From Saxidomus purpurata (Eukaryota; Mollusca; Bivalvia; Venerida; Veneridae), in assembly GCA_022818135.1 (NCBI GenBank), contig JAFMSR010000001.1, positions 39,671,312-39,735,311 on the forward strand: DNA of 64,000 nt. Reading direction: 5' to 3'. The notes beneath the pieces were generated by a model. It saw only the letters and a program-made list of their open reading frames with translations. It searched no databases and was not told the origin of the DNA. Positions 48,101-61,300 of this stretch are shown here, in pieces (position 1 is the stretch's first letter; every line of letters begins with the position of its first letter). Position numbers and translations under genes: made by a program.

Positions 48101-50249
48101 TGCCATGGATTCGGATTTGACCATTTTTTTCCTTTCGAGTCATATTTTTCTGTAAAATTGCGTTCTTCACTCGAAAAGTAAAATTCTCATTAAAATCCTC
48201 ACGTGTTAATCGCCACAAAAATGAAATTGTTATTATTTCATTGCCGTTTGGTGGATTATTTGCTGCTTGGTGGATCATATATTTGCACTTCGAATTCAGC
48301 CTTTCAAGTTATTCGCGCATGCCTATTGAAAATTATGTCATTCTTGCTTTACACATCACGTCACCTGTTTACGTAGTGAAATTTGGAAAAGTGGATTCTG
48401 TAAAGAAAGTTAGTTATTACCAACACTTTATTATGTTTTTGTTATCAATGCATTTTGAGTGTTAATTCACATGCGTTGTTTGATATTGTAGACTAAACTA
48501 AAGTTTTAGCAAGTCGCCCAAAGTGATGACTTACTTATAAATTGACAAAAATAAGTAGGACGATTGTGAAGACTTTTTGCTCAGTTACAGAGTTTTATAG
48601 GATTCTATAACTAACTAGGTCAAGCCGACATTTTGATGTATGTTATTAATGCGTATAAATTGAAGTTCTTCAAGACGTAAAATGTAAACAATAGACCATG
48701 TGACTTTTGGCGCGAATTTACTACACATAACAGTGTACATATGCTACTACACTCGACAGGTGGCGCTGTCCAAGGTTTTTCCAATTATTAAGCGAGCTAT
48801 TTTTAAACATTCTAGTGTCATGTACAGTTCTTCATGTTCTACTAGTCGAAATATTAGAACGTTTGGGACAGCGTGATAACTTTTTATGTTCAACCCATCT
48901 GAAGTTTCTGACAAGTATGTTGATGTTTAATTTGTTGGAGTAAGTAAATTTGACCAGTATTCTATGACATTTTTTTGAACATTATTGTTTTCTAACAATC
49001 AATGTGCAGTTGACAATAGTCCTAAATGGAAGACCTGACATATCACTTTTTAAGTTCATTTTAATTGATATTTTACATTTTTTATTTTTCATGTTATGTC
49101 AGGTCTTAACGCTAAACTGGAATAACGTATAGCACAAGAAAATATAGCTTTAGATCTCGATTTTGATCTAAAGGTTTTCTGACAAAAATAACTGAATTTT
49201 TTACACCAAGTGTGAAGAAAAATAATAATAAAAATAATAATCTTTGTGACAGCAATTAAAATTAATATTTATCCTAATTGTAGTTAATTATCCGATTTAA
49301 TTAAAAATCCAGTATGCAGCCCGTTAAAGCTTTAAATAGAGGCACGGTAATAACCAAGGGTATTCCTGGTATAAACATGATTTGCATATCAGAAACATTT
49401 CTTGGACGAAATTTACCCTTTTTTATCCCGTACAGAGAAATAAAATTTATCAATACTTTTCCATCTTTTATTTGATTTATTTAATATCTAAATTTAGAAA
49501 ATGTACAATTATTATGAAAATAACTCGATTTACAAATGATGACATTTGGAGGGAAATATTTTTGGTCTGACGCTGATCAAGTTTAATTGGCCCGAAACAA
49601 GATGGTGGCACAGTATATGTAAACACTCGATGCTAAAAGAATGAAGTGACATTTCGTGGGTAATAATGGATTATAAATCATTTTTGCCTATTATAGTTGA
49701 AGCAAAATAATTTTTATTTCATATGGGTATAAATGAAACCGCTTTTGTCATGTTTGATAAATGAAAGTTATGCTACACCATTTTGATACTAAACTTTTAG
49801 ACGTCGAAAAAGGCTTTGATAGTAAAAGATGTAAAATGTCAGAATATTGAATGTTGAACATAAAATGACAACTTTTTCAGTCTAATTATTTGGACTACAG
49901 TTGACAATTAATGACATTATCATATGACTGTTCTCTTACAGTTGATAAGGCAGTTCCAGATCATAGAAGTTCAGGATCACATCATTGTGTACACTTCATT
50001 GGCTGAGATAATCATTTAGTTCTTAGCAAGAATATTTGCTGCAATGAGGCGAATAAAATACCAAAATATATCTTTTGCAGATCGCTGGAATGTCAAGAAA
50101 TTTCTCATTTTGTCAATCTATCTGATCCGGAACTCCTACAACACTGACACAACACAATCAAGATAGAACACCATTCATAAAAATTTAAATATTTATAAAC
50201 AGGAACATCTATAAATTCTGAAATACATCTTCACTGATACAAGACAATA
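45107..50249. other. Gene-poor 5-kb stretch
   Basis: No supported gene. A SINE-like interspersed repeat lies at about 45860-46040 (AACGCCCGTTTCAACCG, then AGGCGGGCAGTCACCTAACC, CTGCCAACTTTCTCACAT), related to 21845-21960. A GC-rich patch lies at 47415-47495. A 109-codon ATG frame at 47949-48278 (minus) is unusually long for this composition but I cannot place it. A 12-bp hairpin AGACCTGACATA/TATGTCAGGTCT is at 49031-49106. Confidence 0.35.
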
Positions 50250-51070
50250 TCACAAACATCTGTTGTTCTTTCGGCCGTGCAACCATCTCTTTGCTGCATC
50301 TTGCAGCAATTTTTTACTTGTTGATTATTGATTGGGCACTTTGTATTAGTGGCTGAATTTACAACAACCAAAAAAGAGATGATGTAGAGTTTCGCGCTGA
50401 CTTTTACAAACTGTACATAGGCCATTAGATAGCCCTAAATAAACCAATCTATCCTCAGTAAATAACGTATTATGTAGAAATTTAAACTGTAAATTTTTGG
50501 ATTTTACAGAAGAAAAACTTCGATAGATATTTGACCAAACTTTTGACCAAAAGATAGGATTTGTTACATTTAACCGTTCTTGCCACTTAATTTCGGCCCT
50601 TGAGGATTTTGCATTACTCATAACAATTTGATTTAGTATTGTTCGCATTTTTAATTCACTCGGGTGCATACGTGTGCCCCGTTTGGTTTTTATATGAAGA
50701 GTGACTCTTGAGATTTTACTTCTGTTGTCTTCATGTAAGTCTTGATTCTTTAAGCGATCGATAAACGGTTTTGGTATACTTTCTTTAATTTTATTCCATT
50801 CTGTGTCAAAATTTGTAGTTGTACCGTGTATTCTTTGTGTTTCATTCGTTTTTAAGAAGTCGTTAGTATCTGTGTTCCAAATATCTTTTACCAATTTTAT
50901 ATCAGCACGAAGAAATGATTTGAAGAATAGCGGTCTGTTTCTGTACATAATGCAAGTTACAATTTAAAATTTCGCTCTTTGATGTCGGCTTAAAAGATTT
51001 TAAAAATTTGCTCCAATTTTTTAGACATGATGAGTAGAAGTCTGGAATTTTCTTTTTCAACTTGATCCTT
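50250..51070 (-). mobile_element. L1-like LINE, C-terminal part of ORF2
   Basis: Minus-strand frames read LKKKIPDFYSSCLKNWSKFL and SKSEILNCNL, then after a frameshift near 50955 MYRNRPLFFKSFLRADIKLV, VKDIWNTD, and further on KNLQFKFLHNTLFTEDRLVY, GLCTVCKSQRETLHHLFFGC. This is the order of the C-terminal region of L1/Tx1-type reverse transcriptases, ending in the CxxC...HLFxxC zinc-knuckle-like motif. The catalytic palm is absent, the frame is broken twice, and no poly-A tail or target duplication was identified. Confidence 0.8.
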
Positions 51071-51594
51071 TCAAAACAAGTTACCGTACATAGACCATAA
51101 CTAGATACATGTAAGGATAAGTGCTGAAATTATCAATTTGTATGTCGTTTATGAGTTCATAACTTTTATTATGTCTAATGTAACTACTATATGACGACCA
51201 TGACAAAAAGTTATAATGCATCTCCATAGTCAGGGGTATGTAACCTCTTGCTGATTAAGTGTGATTGGTTCGAACGCTTCTATCGACAATGTCCATTTTA
51301 TGAAAGATATGTTTCTGTTATTGTGGTTCTTAAGATCGATGCAGGCAGGTAAAGTCCTCATGTAAAAAACCCTAATGAAGTTGAGATATTTGGTTAAACC
51401 AGAAGAAACGGCGACACCATTTTTGAAATAGGAGTTGACTTCAATGTGTTATATGCTATCCCATTGAAGTTGCAGAATGGGAGAACCATCCACTTAACTA
51501 CGCGAGTAAATGTTTATACAATCGACCAGAAAGTAAATGTCGATTCTGTAACTTTGAAATGAAAGTATGTATGCAAAATTTGTTTAAGTCTTAC
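51071..51594. other. Expected site of the missing HARBI1 exon; nothing coding seen
   Basis: The fifth exon of the HARBI1-like gene should follow downstream of 51595 on the minus strand. No GDSGY-like or TRxxVE-like block is found here or further down to 47 kb. Confidence 0.4.
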
Positions 51595-53922
51595 CTGTCT
51601 CCAATTGCCGACACAACTGAGACTCCCTTAATACTCTGCTATCGTGGGCGCTCCCGGGCCACTTTGCCACTAAATTTATTATTCGAAATTGTGCGTCACA
51701 AACTGCCTGTAACATAATGTAAAGTGATAATCTATTTTCGTTATTTCTTGGGGATAAATTTATGATATCATTAAATAATGAAGACGATCGACTTCATTCA
51801 AAGAGCTGAGAAATTTTGTAAAATCATAACATTTAGTTTTTATAGAAATACCGCTACAACATACACGTTTCTAATTGTAACAGATGTTATATTAGAACTG
51901 ATTACACTAACAGCTAATAAACATGTAAAACGTTACCTGTACATTTATTGAATGAAATCCTTTTCGATTTACATAGTCAGGTTCGTTCAAGGAAGGTGCC
52001 TGTATCTTCAAATGCGTGCAGTCTATAACTCCTGTTACGTTTGGAAATCCTGTTAACACGAACAGTGAAAGAAATTTTAATTGAATTATCGTTGTATAGA
52101 AATGAAATAAAAGTATATATAGCAATGTAGACGGGTTGTTTAAAATGGTCGCTCAACCTATGTATCTGAAATTGCTAAATGACATGATCAGATCCTGTTA
52201 TGCTAAGGGGCAGTTTTCATTGGTCAGGGTGTGTTAGGCGAAGCCTCATAAAAGCTTATAGCTCTTTCTCAATGAATTGTGAAAAATACCAAAATATTAC
52301 ATAAAAAAGAAACTGACTACACACTTGCATGTATTTTATCGTTATTCTTCGACATTGACGGACGAAAGTATGCAGTGGTTGGGATAAAGGTTTCATAAAT
52401 GTTGGGAGATTCGTGACAAGAGACAAACATACAGGGCACCGTTGAACTTCCCTCGTGGACTGTTACCGACATCGTCTCTGTATTTACGAAAATTACCAGT
52501 TTTTTTAAAACAAAAATATGTTCTAGTACAGATTTGTTTTTCAGGGACGATGGATAGGAAAAACGTCCGTCTTTAAAAATAACTGAAATACGTTTTAAGA
52601 GGATGTTCACCCCAAGATGAAACAGTGCACTAGTTGGTTGCGTGCACAAAGACCGGTATCAAACTAATTTTGGACAAAAATGAACTGTTTATGCTATATT
52701 ATTCAACACACTATAGCATAGTTAGAGAATTTTTCTGCAACAAGATTTTGATACAGACACCTGTGGTGGGGTGGCGGTTGCGGGAGTTGTGTCTTCTTTC
52801 GGCAAAGAAAGATTTACAAAATTATCCATGAAATTGTGCGATTCTCAGCATTCTAAATTGTCTTACAGCACATCATTTTGGCAATTGAAACTGTAAAATT
52901 TCGCCAAATAGTTTAAAGCTATTCCATTTTATGTAAGATTTATTTCACTTGACGTAGGTACATGTATACTGTATATACAGACGAAATAAGTCGAAATACC
53001 TTTTACTTAGGAAAAATGCGTATAAAATGAAAGATTTATTGTTTCTAGTTTTTCTTGCAATAAAATACTGCGAAGCCGATGAAAGTAAAATTAAACAGTG
53101 ATCCACGCCCTTCAAACACCCATACATGAACGGTATATAGGGTATGCTGTCGTAGGTTTTTATATTTTCGTCTATATCATAAGCTGTCTCTTGCAATAAA
53201 GTAATGCGATGAAAGTAAAATTATACAGTAGGCCTACTTCATTCCCTTAAACACAATGTATTTAAAACTATATTTTAATTAAAAGAGTCTAGATATTTGA
53301 ATAATATCATGCTAAGCTGTTGTAGAATATATATAATACCCTTCCTTTACCATAATATGCTGTGAACATGGGCAATTGGTCACCATACAAATATTATATT
53401 CTATTCAATTCGTCAGTAATAACCACAATGCAGTTACTTCCCTTGATGATGTTGTTACCTATATATGTGTTTACATAGTGACCAATCAGATTTCATAATT
53501 ACTCGCGATATTGTAAAATTCTTTCTGCACTAGATGTAGTTCATTCCTGCTCGGCATTTTTATGTATCTACACAGAAGAGCAACTATGGCTACTGTAGTT
53601 ACTCTCACAGCTCTGCACACTGAAGATTTTGAAATTCCGTGTAGGTCCCCAATCAGGATGTAATGGACACCAGAGGCAAAAAACTGCAGCGTTACCAACA
53701 CGGATAGCAGAGGTGGTATTGGTGTAGATCTTCGAGTTGGACGATCCAGTCTAACAAAAATGGTTTCTAACAACTCGTAAATTGAATCAGGCCGAAACCT
53801 ATACCTATCTAGAACCTCACCTCATATTCTAGAGGATTGTTTCTGTCTTTGAAGACACGACCAACACCCTCCCGTCGACGAAAACGCCGGTATCTTTGAA
53901 TGCGTCTATTTAAGTCGGCCAT
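51595..53922 (-). pseudogene. HARBI1-like (PIF/Harbinger) transposase gene, damaged
   Basis: Exon 1 (53503-53922) starts MADLNRRIQRYRRFRRREGV and FKDRNNPLEYE; after a frameshift near 53815 it continues VLDRYRFRPDSIYELLETIF, LDRPTRRSTPIPPLLSVLVT and ISKSSVCRAV, the helix-turn-helix region. Exon 2 (51937-52049) holds [19 protein letters not shown] with the first catalytic Asp and [13 protein letters not shown]. Exon 3 (51595-51706) holds AVCDAQFRIINLVAKWPGSA HDSRV with the second. Splice sites are GT-AG and phases 1 and 0 match. The exon with the third acidic residue is not found. HARBI1 proteins are nuclease-like transposase derivatives of about 350 residues. One base appears missing in exon 1 relative to the frame; an assembly error is possible. 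Either a recently dead transposon gene or a broken domesticated copy. Confidence 0.8.
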
Positions 53923-54039
53923 ATTTGAGCAGCTTCCTCAAATTTGAGGAAACACTTGAGCTTCCTCAAATTACTGAGCTTAACTTAAGTTTGAGAACGT
54001 TGTCTGATTTCGCTATTTTTTCGTGAAACACTACTTAAA

Positions 54040-54130
54040 AAACATGCTCAACTTAAGTTAAGTCAGAAATTGAGTGAGAAGTTGAGTTTAAGCACAGTAA
54101 TTAACTTAAGTATTTTCGTGAAACCGGGCC
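54040..54130 (-). repeat. Likely right terminal inverted repeat of the Harbinger element
   Basis: Read on the minus strand from 54130: GGCCCGGTTTCACGAAAATA, then CTTAAGTTAA and further AACTTAAG/TTGAG repeats. A GGCCCG start and AACTC/CTTAAG-rich subterminal repeats are typical of Harbinger termini. It lies 208 bases upstream of the HARBI1-like start codon. The opposite end was not found. Confidence 0.55.
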
Positions 54131-55341
54131 TGTTCCTCAGGCAGAAAGTTCGAATCTTCAAGGCAGACACGAGCGTTGTTATTCCCCATGAAATCTGTAA
54201 CTACAGAAAACTCGCCATTGGAAATTGTCCGTTTTGTTTTGTTACTATACGACCAGCGACACGGGAAAATGGGCCTTCGGACAAAATACTTTGAAACTAG
54301 CTTTCTTGTATATTTTGAATAAACAATATTTCAATATCAATATTGGAAAATTTCAGTTACCTGAGTCCAGTACATACAAAACTACAACAGTTTGAAAAAG
54401 TATACCTAAGGCGTCATTTTTCACTCTAAAAATGACGTCACATACCACAATTTGACGTCAAAACTCACTTCGATTTACATGGGCAGTAAACTATTCCGGT
54501 AGTCATTTCCTAACAGCATCATTTATTTAAGAAATAACATCCGTTCCAGCGGTGTTAGTCGTTTAATAAACAATGATTTGGAGTACTGATATGCAGTAAT
54601 TAGCCACGAAGGCCGAAGGCCTGAGTGGTTTATAACTGCACATCAGTACGACAAATTATTGTTTATTAGACGATAACAACGCTGAAAAGGATGTTATTTC
54701 GATTCTAACATGACCAGATATTACAAAAAGTGAATAAATGCAAAGCTTTATTTTCTACGCGAACGCTCATTTAACGTCATGCGGCGCAATATGACGTCAT
54801 GTTTACAGCATATCAGTTCCCGCGTTGTTTATGGTTTAATATAACATAATTTTTCTACTCTTTGTATATAGAGACAAAATCGTGAGTCATGTTAGAATTT
54901 TGGTTGCAACATTATATACTCTTTTAATGTGATCATATCTGGTGAACTATATCATGTCTTTTTTCCACGATACGCCCTTTTCATAACGTATAGCCAAAAT
55001 AACAAAAAGAATCATTTTAATTCGCTGTTGCCATAGTAATGGTCTTGGAGGATTTTGAAGCCATTATTATGTTTCTGTTGAGGAAAATATAGTGGTTATC
55101 AGTTTTTAACATTGGTTTTGCATTTAAAGAGGGTGACAAAAATGTAAATTTTATGGGTTTTTTTATCAATTATTGTCGAATAATGTAACAAATGTCCGAA
55201 GGTACATTTTCGAGCGTCGAAGGTCATACAATATTGATTCAGACATTTGCAGGCCGTATTCGAATGGCATTAGATCTATTTGATTGCAGTAATACAACTT
55301 TGTAATCAAAAAAATCATTGTATTCTGATAACCATCGTTAC
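54131..55341. other. Spacer with a long hairpin, no gene recognised
   Basis: Between the Harbinger end and the last receptor exon found. The downstream (7TM or membrane) exons of the receptor gene were expected here but are not seen. It includes the fold-back repeat at 54531-54700 and several TGACGTCA-like sites near 54430-54460 and 54775-54805. Confidence 0.35.
54531..54700. repeat. Fold-back repeat (long hairpin), about 170 bp
   Basis: The left arm GAAATAACATCC, GTTAGTCGTTTAATAAACAA and the right arm, complementary with a few mismatches, close on a central GAAGGCCGAAGGCC hairpin (54608-54621). The whole segment can fold on itself. A MITE of fold-back type is likely. Confidence 0.75.
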
Positions 55342-58300
55342 TTCTATACAGTACAAACCATTTTCGGGTATTTTTGTCGGCGTCATTTGATCCAATAACT
55401 TTAAACTTGAGCCAGTGCCATCATTGTATCTCATCTGTTTGAAATATGCAAACTCTGAAAACTCTGGAATGAGCTCCACTGATACGGCGTCGATGTTTAT
55501 GAACCACGGTTGCTTTAAATGTTTCTTTATCTCTTTCAGTACCAACCTAAAAAATCCCGGGACAGTTTTGCAAGTGACAATAGCAAGTTTGTGATCTATG
55601 CTTACATTCTCTCGCCATTTTTGTGGCTGTGAGGCAAAGAAATGAAGACGAAGATTTAACGTCAACTCTGGGCGTTTCATTTTTGATTCAACACCATTGA
55701 GATGTTGAAGTTCGACTCTTAACCTTGGTGTTAGCTTAATGTTAACTCTAAAATTATTAACTTGAATTCTGTTTATTACGTGGCTACATTTCCCATCTAA
55801 ACGACGAAGTTGTCCAGATGGGCACTTTATATCTCGGCATTCACTGACCATCTGAAAAGCAAACACAGTCTTTGAAATTTAGTCGCTTAAGTATGAAAAC
55901 AACAAACGAAATAGGAAAGTTTAACTTCATATAGGATATGTAAAACAATAATAGTAAGCCCTCATTTGCAAGTACGTAACAAACAACTAGTATTTATTTA
56001 TACTAATATATGTACTTTCAATTGCAAACTAATGTTCTGCAACTTGTAGTAATTGCTCTCGAAACTTTTTATTCTCATTCCAAATGGAATCAACCTCAAG
56101 GAGAGTGACAGAGAGACAATGTGAAATTATCCCCCCCCCCCGCTCTTACTTTAAAGAAACATTTCAAGCCGTTTTAGTTCTACGAGCGAAAATGCTAACG
56201 CTGGTATAACGATTTTCGCTCAACCCAGAAAAATGTCACACAAATAGACCTTAGAAGCCTATCGGATAGAAAATGCTCCAACTAAGAAAATAAATACCCA
56301 TATCCATATCCGTAATAACATATATTCCAAAGTCTGGTAATCCCCATTTATTTATTCAGGCTTTTACTTGTGTAAATGGCATCTAACCAACAGCCAATTA
56401 TGAACATTTTATTTTTCGTTGTATTTTTATATGAATGTTTAAAATGTGTTATTCTGTTATTTAGGAAGTTGGTGGGGGTTATCAGTTGTGATATAATCTA
56501 TGTGAAGGCTGTTTGTTTGTTGTACAAAAGTATAAAGATAAATATATACAAGATACATAATATAAAATTATTGAATTATTTTTCACCACCATTATATAAA
56601 GCAATCAAATTTTTGTTATAAAATCAGATTAAAAATAATATTATTATTTAATGAAATAAAATACTCTTGAGTTTTCAGTCTTCCTTGAATGGTTGTTTAT
56701 CTTTTAACGTAAATAGTTCATATCTATCAACATAATATGTTTGTAACATAATAACACCCAACGCTGGTTAAAACAGTTTATTGTTTATTAAAAGACACTT
56801 TACAAATTTTATAATTCCTTTAATAAGCTGTCAAGTCTATTTCATAACAGAGATAATAAGTAAGCTGACAAACAGTATATCAGACTAGCCAACTGAGCCA
56901 ACCTGGCACAGAGGCTGTCTCCTAGCTCCCCTAACTAACTTACTGCCTCTTCCTTTCTTCCCTGCCTTACAGAAATAACACAGATATATATACTAAAGAC
57001 GCCAGACTTGGCTTATGTCAGACTTCTCTAATTTCTCAGTTATATCCTGGTTTCATCAGAAAATGTCCCAACAAAGATCAAAACATCCGGGAACATTAAA
57101 CTTACTTTAAATGTGTATTACAAAATAAGACCCTTTGGCTAATAAAGTTTTGACAGCTTTTATACCTTCCCATTTTCAAAGCAGATTTAATAAATTATCT
57201 ATGAAATTATATTTTTTCTCTTATTACGCTACAAATGCCTTCCTTTCTTTAAAAAACAAATAAAAAAAAGGAGCGAAAGGTATTAATCAGAACTTTACTA
57301 TTTACCAACGGGTCATAACGTATCTGCTCAAAATCTTGGCACATCCGCTTTTAACTAAAGTTTCTATATAATTGAGTAAACTAATTTAGTACATATATAG
57401 TAGAGTAATCTTGACAGAAATATAGGAAACGACAACTAAGGGATACCTTTAATTGTTCGTCACCTTTTAGACCACATATGATATATAATGCGGCACTTTG
57501 AGTGGTTATGCATCAGGTTTTTTTTTAAACAGTAAAACAAGACATAAATAGGAATTCCTTAAACATTTCAGGTAAAACATTCATACGTAATGTTCAACAT
57601 AACATGCACATAATAAATCTAATTCGATAAGAAATTAACACTTGTATGTAAAATGTTTCGTGATACAAAATACATTATTTTGAAAGATAAGTGTTCATTC
57701 TGCAACATGTTCCCTTTTATTTTTGGAATTCCTGGGTCTTTTCCTGATGCACGTTCATTGGAGTGTTTGATATATAATACACAAAGAGAAACTGAAACGA
57801 GAAGAAAAATATATAGATCTGGTTTACGCAACGCATGTAATGCATGTAACTGGAATCATGTAAAATGTGAATGCTATTACTTGGCAATACATAAATGTAA
57901 TTCTTTTTAACTAAAATGCATGTAATCATTCTATATACAGTGAACTACTTAAGATTTCTGTTCACTGAGTGTAGGTAACCAAAATACCTTTAACAGTCTC
58001 AGCAAAACATCATGTAGGCAATTCTTGTACAGGGTGTCTCATGCGTCTATAGCATGCCCTAACCTACAATTAACACCACTAGTGTTCTTCGTGAGCCAAC
58101 ATACACAACGTTGAATGCAACACGCATTGAATATTTTTTTCACTCACTGGTCATCCTTATTTACACAAATAAGCAGTTTAACTGTACAAACATGACACGT
58201 CATGTCAATAGAAGTCAAAATCAATACATGATGATTTTTCAAATGTGTCTTTTAGTTATATTTTATTTTTGTATTAACTGTTAAAAACATGAAAAGAAAA

Positions 58301-61300
58301 AATTAAAAGACAGCAACAAAATATACACAATTATCCGTGACAGCAATAATTGAGATAACGGTACATTCATTAACAAAACAAAATTGTTTACACATGTAAC
58401 ACATGAATAATTTTCCTTTATTTCTTTCTGATTTTTTTTTTAATTGGAAGATAACACGAACTGCACTTTGAAAGAATTACATAACTTGGTAACATCTATT
58501 TAATTTTCTTGTTATTTTAAGTTCAATATATGTTATGATTTGTTATGTAAATTAACAATAAATATATAAAGTGATACAAAGCATCTTAGGCCCGTTTTTC
58601 TTCTGAGTGCCAGTGACCAAACATCCATAACGTACTCCAGGGTTAGCCAGTGTGTCTCCTTGCTTGACCATACTCATCAGTGCCACTTTAAGCTGGGGAC
58701 CAGTTCTGTTTTATGGTGTAAAACAATTGAAGTTTTTACGCAGTGAACCGGGTAGCGACGTCTTGGATATATTTTTCTCTGGAATTGGCTAAAGTTCTTC
58801 GTGTTAAACATTGGTAGTTTCAGAACGTTTCAGAATTCCAAAGGTGTTCCCATATTTCTCGTAATAACTTCATATGTGTGTCTCACACGTGTAGACTTGC
58901 CTTTTCAGAGTTTCATTCAAATTTATGAAGATTTCAGCTGTATAAGTACATGTAATATAAAACGAGAGCCAGTCTAAAGGTGAAGTCACTAGATAATTAT
59001 GTTCAAATATTTGCAGTAATACACAACTGTATGTATTTCATTGTTGTCAAATTTGTTGCATGGTACAGCTAAATTATGTGATGTGTTGACTTATGACAGT
59101 TTGTAGATACATGTTTATGTCCTCTGGTAGATTAATAATAATTTCAAATTGATACGTATGTTGCACAGTTTATATTGACACTCTAGGATAGTTCATTTAT
59201 GTTGTTTTTTTTTTCAATTCTTTAGATGCAGTTGAAATTCATATTATAGACAGGCGCCGTATTTGTTGTAAGCAGTCATGCCTGTTACAGTACCCATGCT
59301 TCTAGCATATCTTGCAAGCCTATGACGTATTTATTAGATTAATGATTCTGTATTTCCAAAATTTGACAATGAACAAAGTAAGCTATACATAACAAAATTA
59401 AGTGCCTACATTAAACAAAAACTTAAACAGGGATAATGAAAATCTTTATACAGCATATATAAAACAAATGACCATGTTTAGGTTCTATGAATCAGTCCGA
59501 CAATTAAATTGCACATAATCAAACAAAATTACCAACACCAAACTATTTACAGAGATGTTTGACCATGACATGTTTCCTAACAATGTGCCTGACAAATAAC
59601 ATATGTCGCCGCAGTTTTGCGACAGCCAGTAACCTGCGAATAGAACCAACTACTTAACCAACAAGGTGTCAGCCCATCCATACCTGTACAAACGTCAAAC
59701 ATAGCTTGAAAGAGAGATCCGTTATTCTTAAACATTATTATAAATACACGTAAATTAACGAGAGAACACATCCCTCAACACGCAGTCACATTGCGTAGAT
59801 CCATGAATGTGCCGGCGAAACGTAGCGCCGAAGGCGTCATCTGCGCCCCTAATACAATTAGACACCATTCAACTACACTGGAGGTCACTAATCTCCAGGT
59901 TTATCAAAATTCTGAACAACATAACCGGAGTACAACATCTCCGCACCTATAAGCATAGAAACACGAAAACAAAATATCGTACGGGAGTAAATCACTTTTA
60001 CACCACACATGTAATAGGTCTCAATATTTATAGAAAAACGCATAAGTGCTCAAGTCTACCAAAACGCAATACAAAGGTAACCATGAAATGACAAAACCTA
60101 TTAGGTTATTTCCGCATAGAAACACATGGTAACCATCGAATATGAATTCGCAACAGAAAACACATCAGAATTATAACATGATCGCACATTAAAAACAGTA
60201 AAAACTACAACCTTTAAACAAAACTAACACCGTTTCCCAACATTCCGAAGAAAATTCATTGTATAAATTACAAAGCATATATATATGAAGAGGAGTCATT
60301 CATCACAAAACTAAACCTTGTAGTTACACCATAAATCGTTTACATATAGCTTTAGTTCATTTTATTTATTTTTCTCTTACTTTTTCGTGCTTTTTTTCAT
60401 AGCTTTTTATGATCTAGCCGTTTAGATTTTCTTTTGCAAAAATGAAACTAAAGATCGTATAGTAATTTTTCTTTTTAACTGAATGCCAAAACTGAACAAA
60501 ATATGTTCGTAAATACGACTTAGCTTGCGCCATACTAGAAATAAAGGTAAAAGTAAAACAGGTCTTACAGTTTTCGGCATCCGGCGTGTCGTAATAATGC
60601 TAGTACTTCGGCGAAATGTCCTGACGTTGTTCCCAAACTTCGATCCTGTCGAGCGGCGCCAAAACAAAGCGTTGTTACATAATAACACCCAACGCTGGTT
60701 AAAACAGTTTATTGTTTATTAAAAGACACTTTACAAATTTTATAATTCCTTTAATAAGCTGTCAAGTCTATTTCATAACAGAGATAATAAGTAAGCTGAC
60801 AAACAGTATATCAGACTAGCCAACTGAGCCAACCTGGCACAGAGGCTGTCTCCTAGCTCCCCTAACTAACTTACTGCCTCCTCCTTTCTTTCCTGCCTTA
60901 CAGAAATAACACAGATATATATACTAAAGACGCCAGACTTGGCTTATGTCAGACTTCTCTAATTTCTCAGTTATATCCTGGTTTCATCAGAAAATGTCCC
61001 AACAAAGATCAAAACATCCGGGAACATTAAACTTACTTTAAATGTGTATTACAAAATAAGACCCTTTGGCTAATAAAGTTTTGACAGCTTTTATACCTTC
61101 CCATTTTCAAAGCAGATTTAATAAATTATCTATGAAATTATATTTTTTCTCTTATTACGCTACATGTTGTTACCGCCAAACTAATGTTAATATTAAGTGT
61201 AGAGTAATTATACTTTCTCGACCAATATGGACTATAACGAGTATTAAATTTGATAGTTTTGTTTAGTACTTTTTTATTGTTCTATGTACAAATACACTTA

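Noticed and set aside
47949..48278. 109-codon ATG frame on the minus strand
   Set aside because: No family match, no splice support, and frames of this length are expected by chance across 64 kb of six-frame AT-rich sequence.
52317..52649. 110-codon minus-strand frame between HARBI1-like exons 1 and 2
   Set aside because: It begins at a TTG rather than an ATG, lies in an intron of the HARBI1-like gene, and resembles neither that protein nor the receptor.
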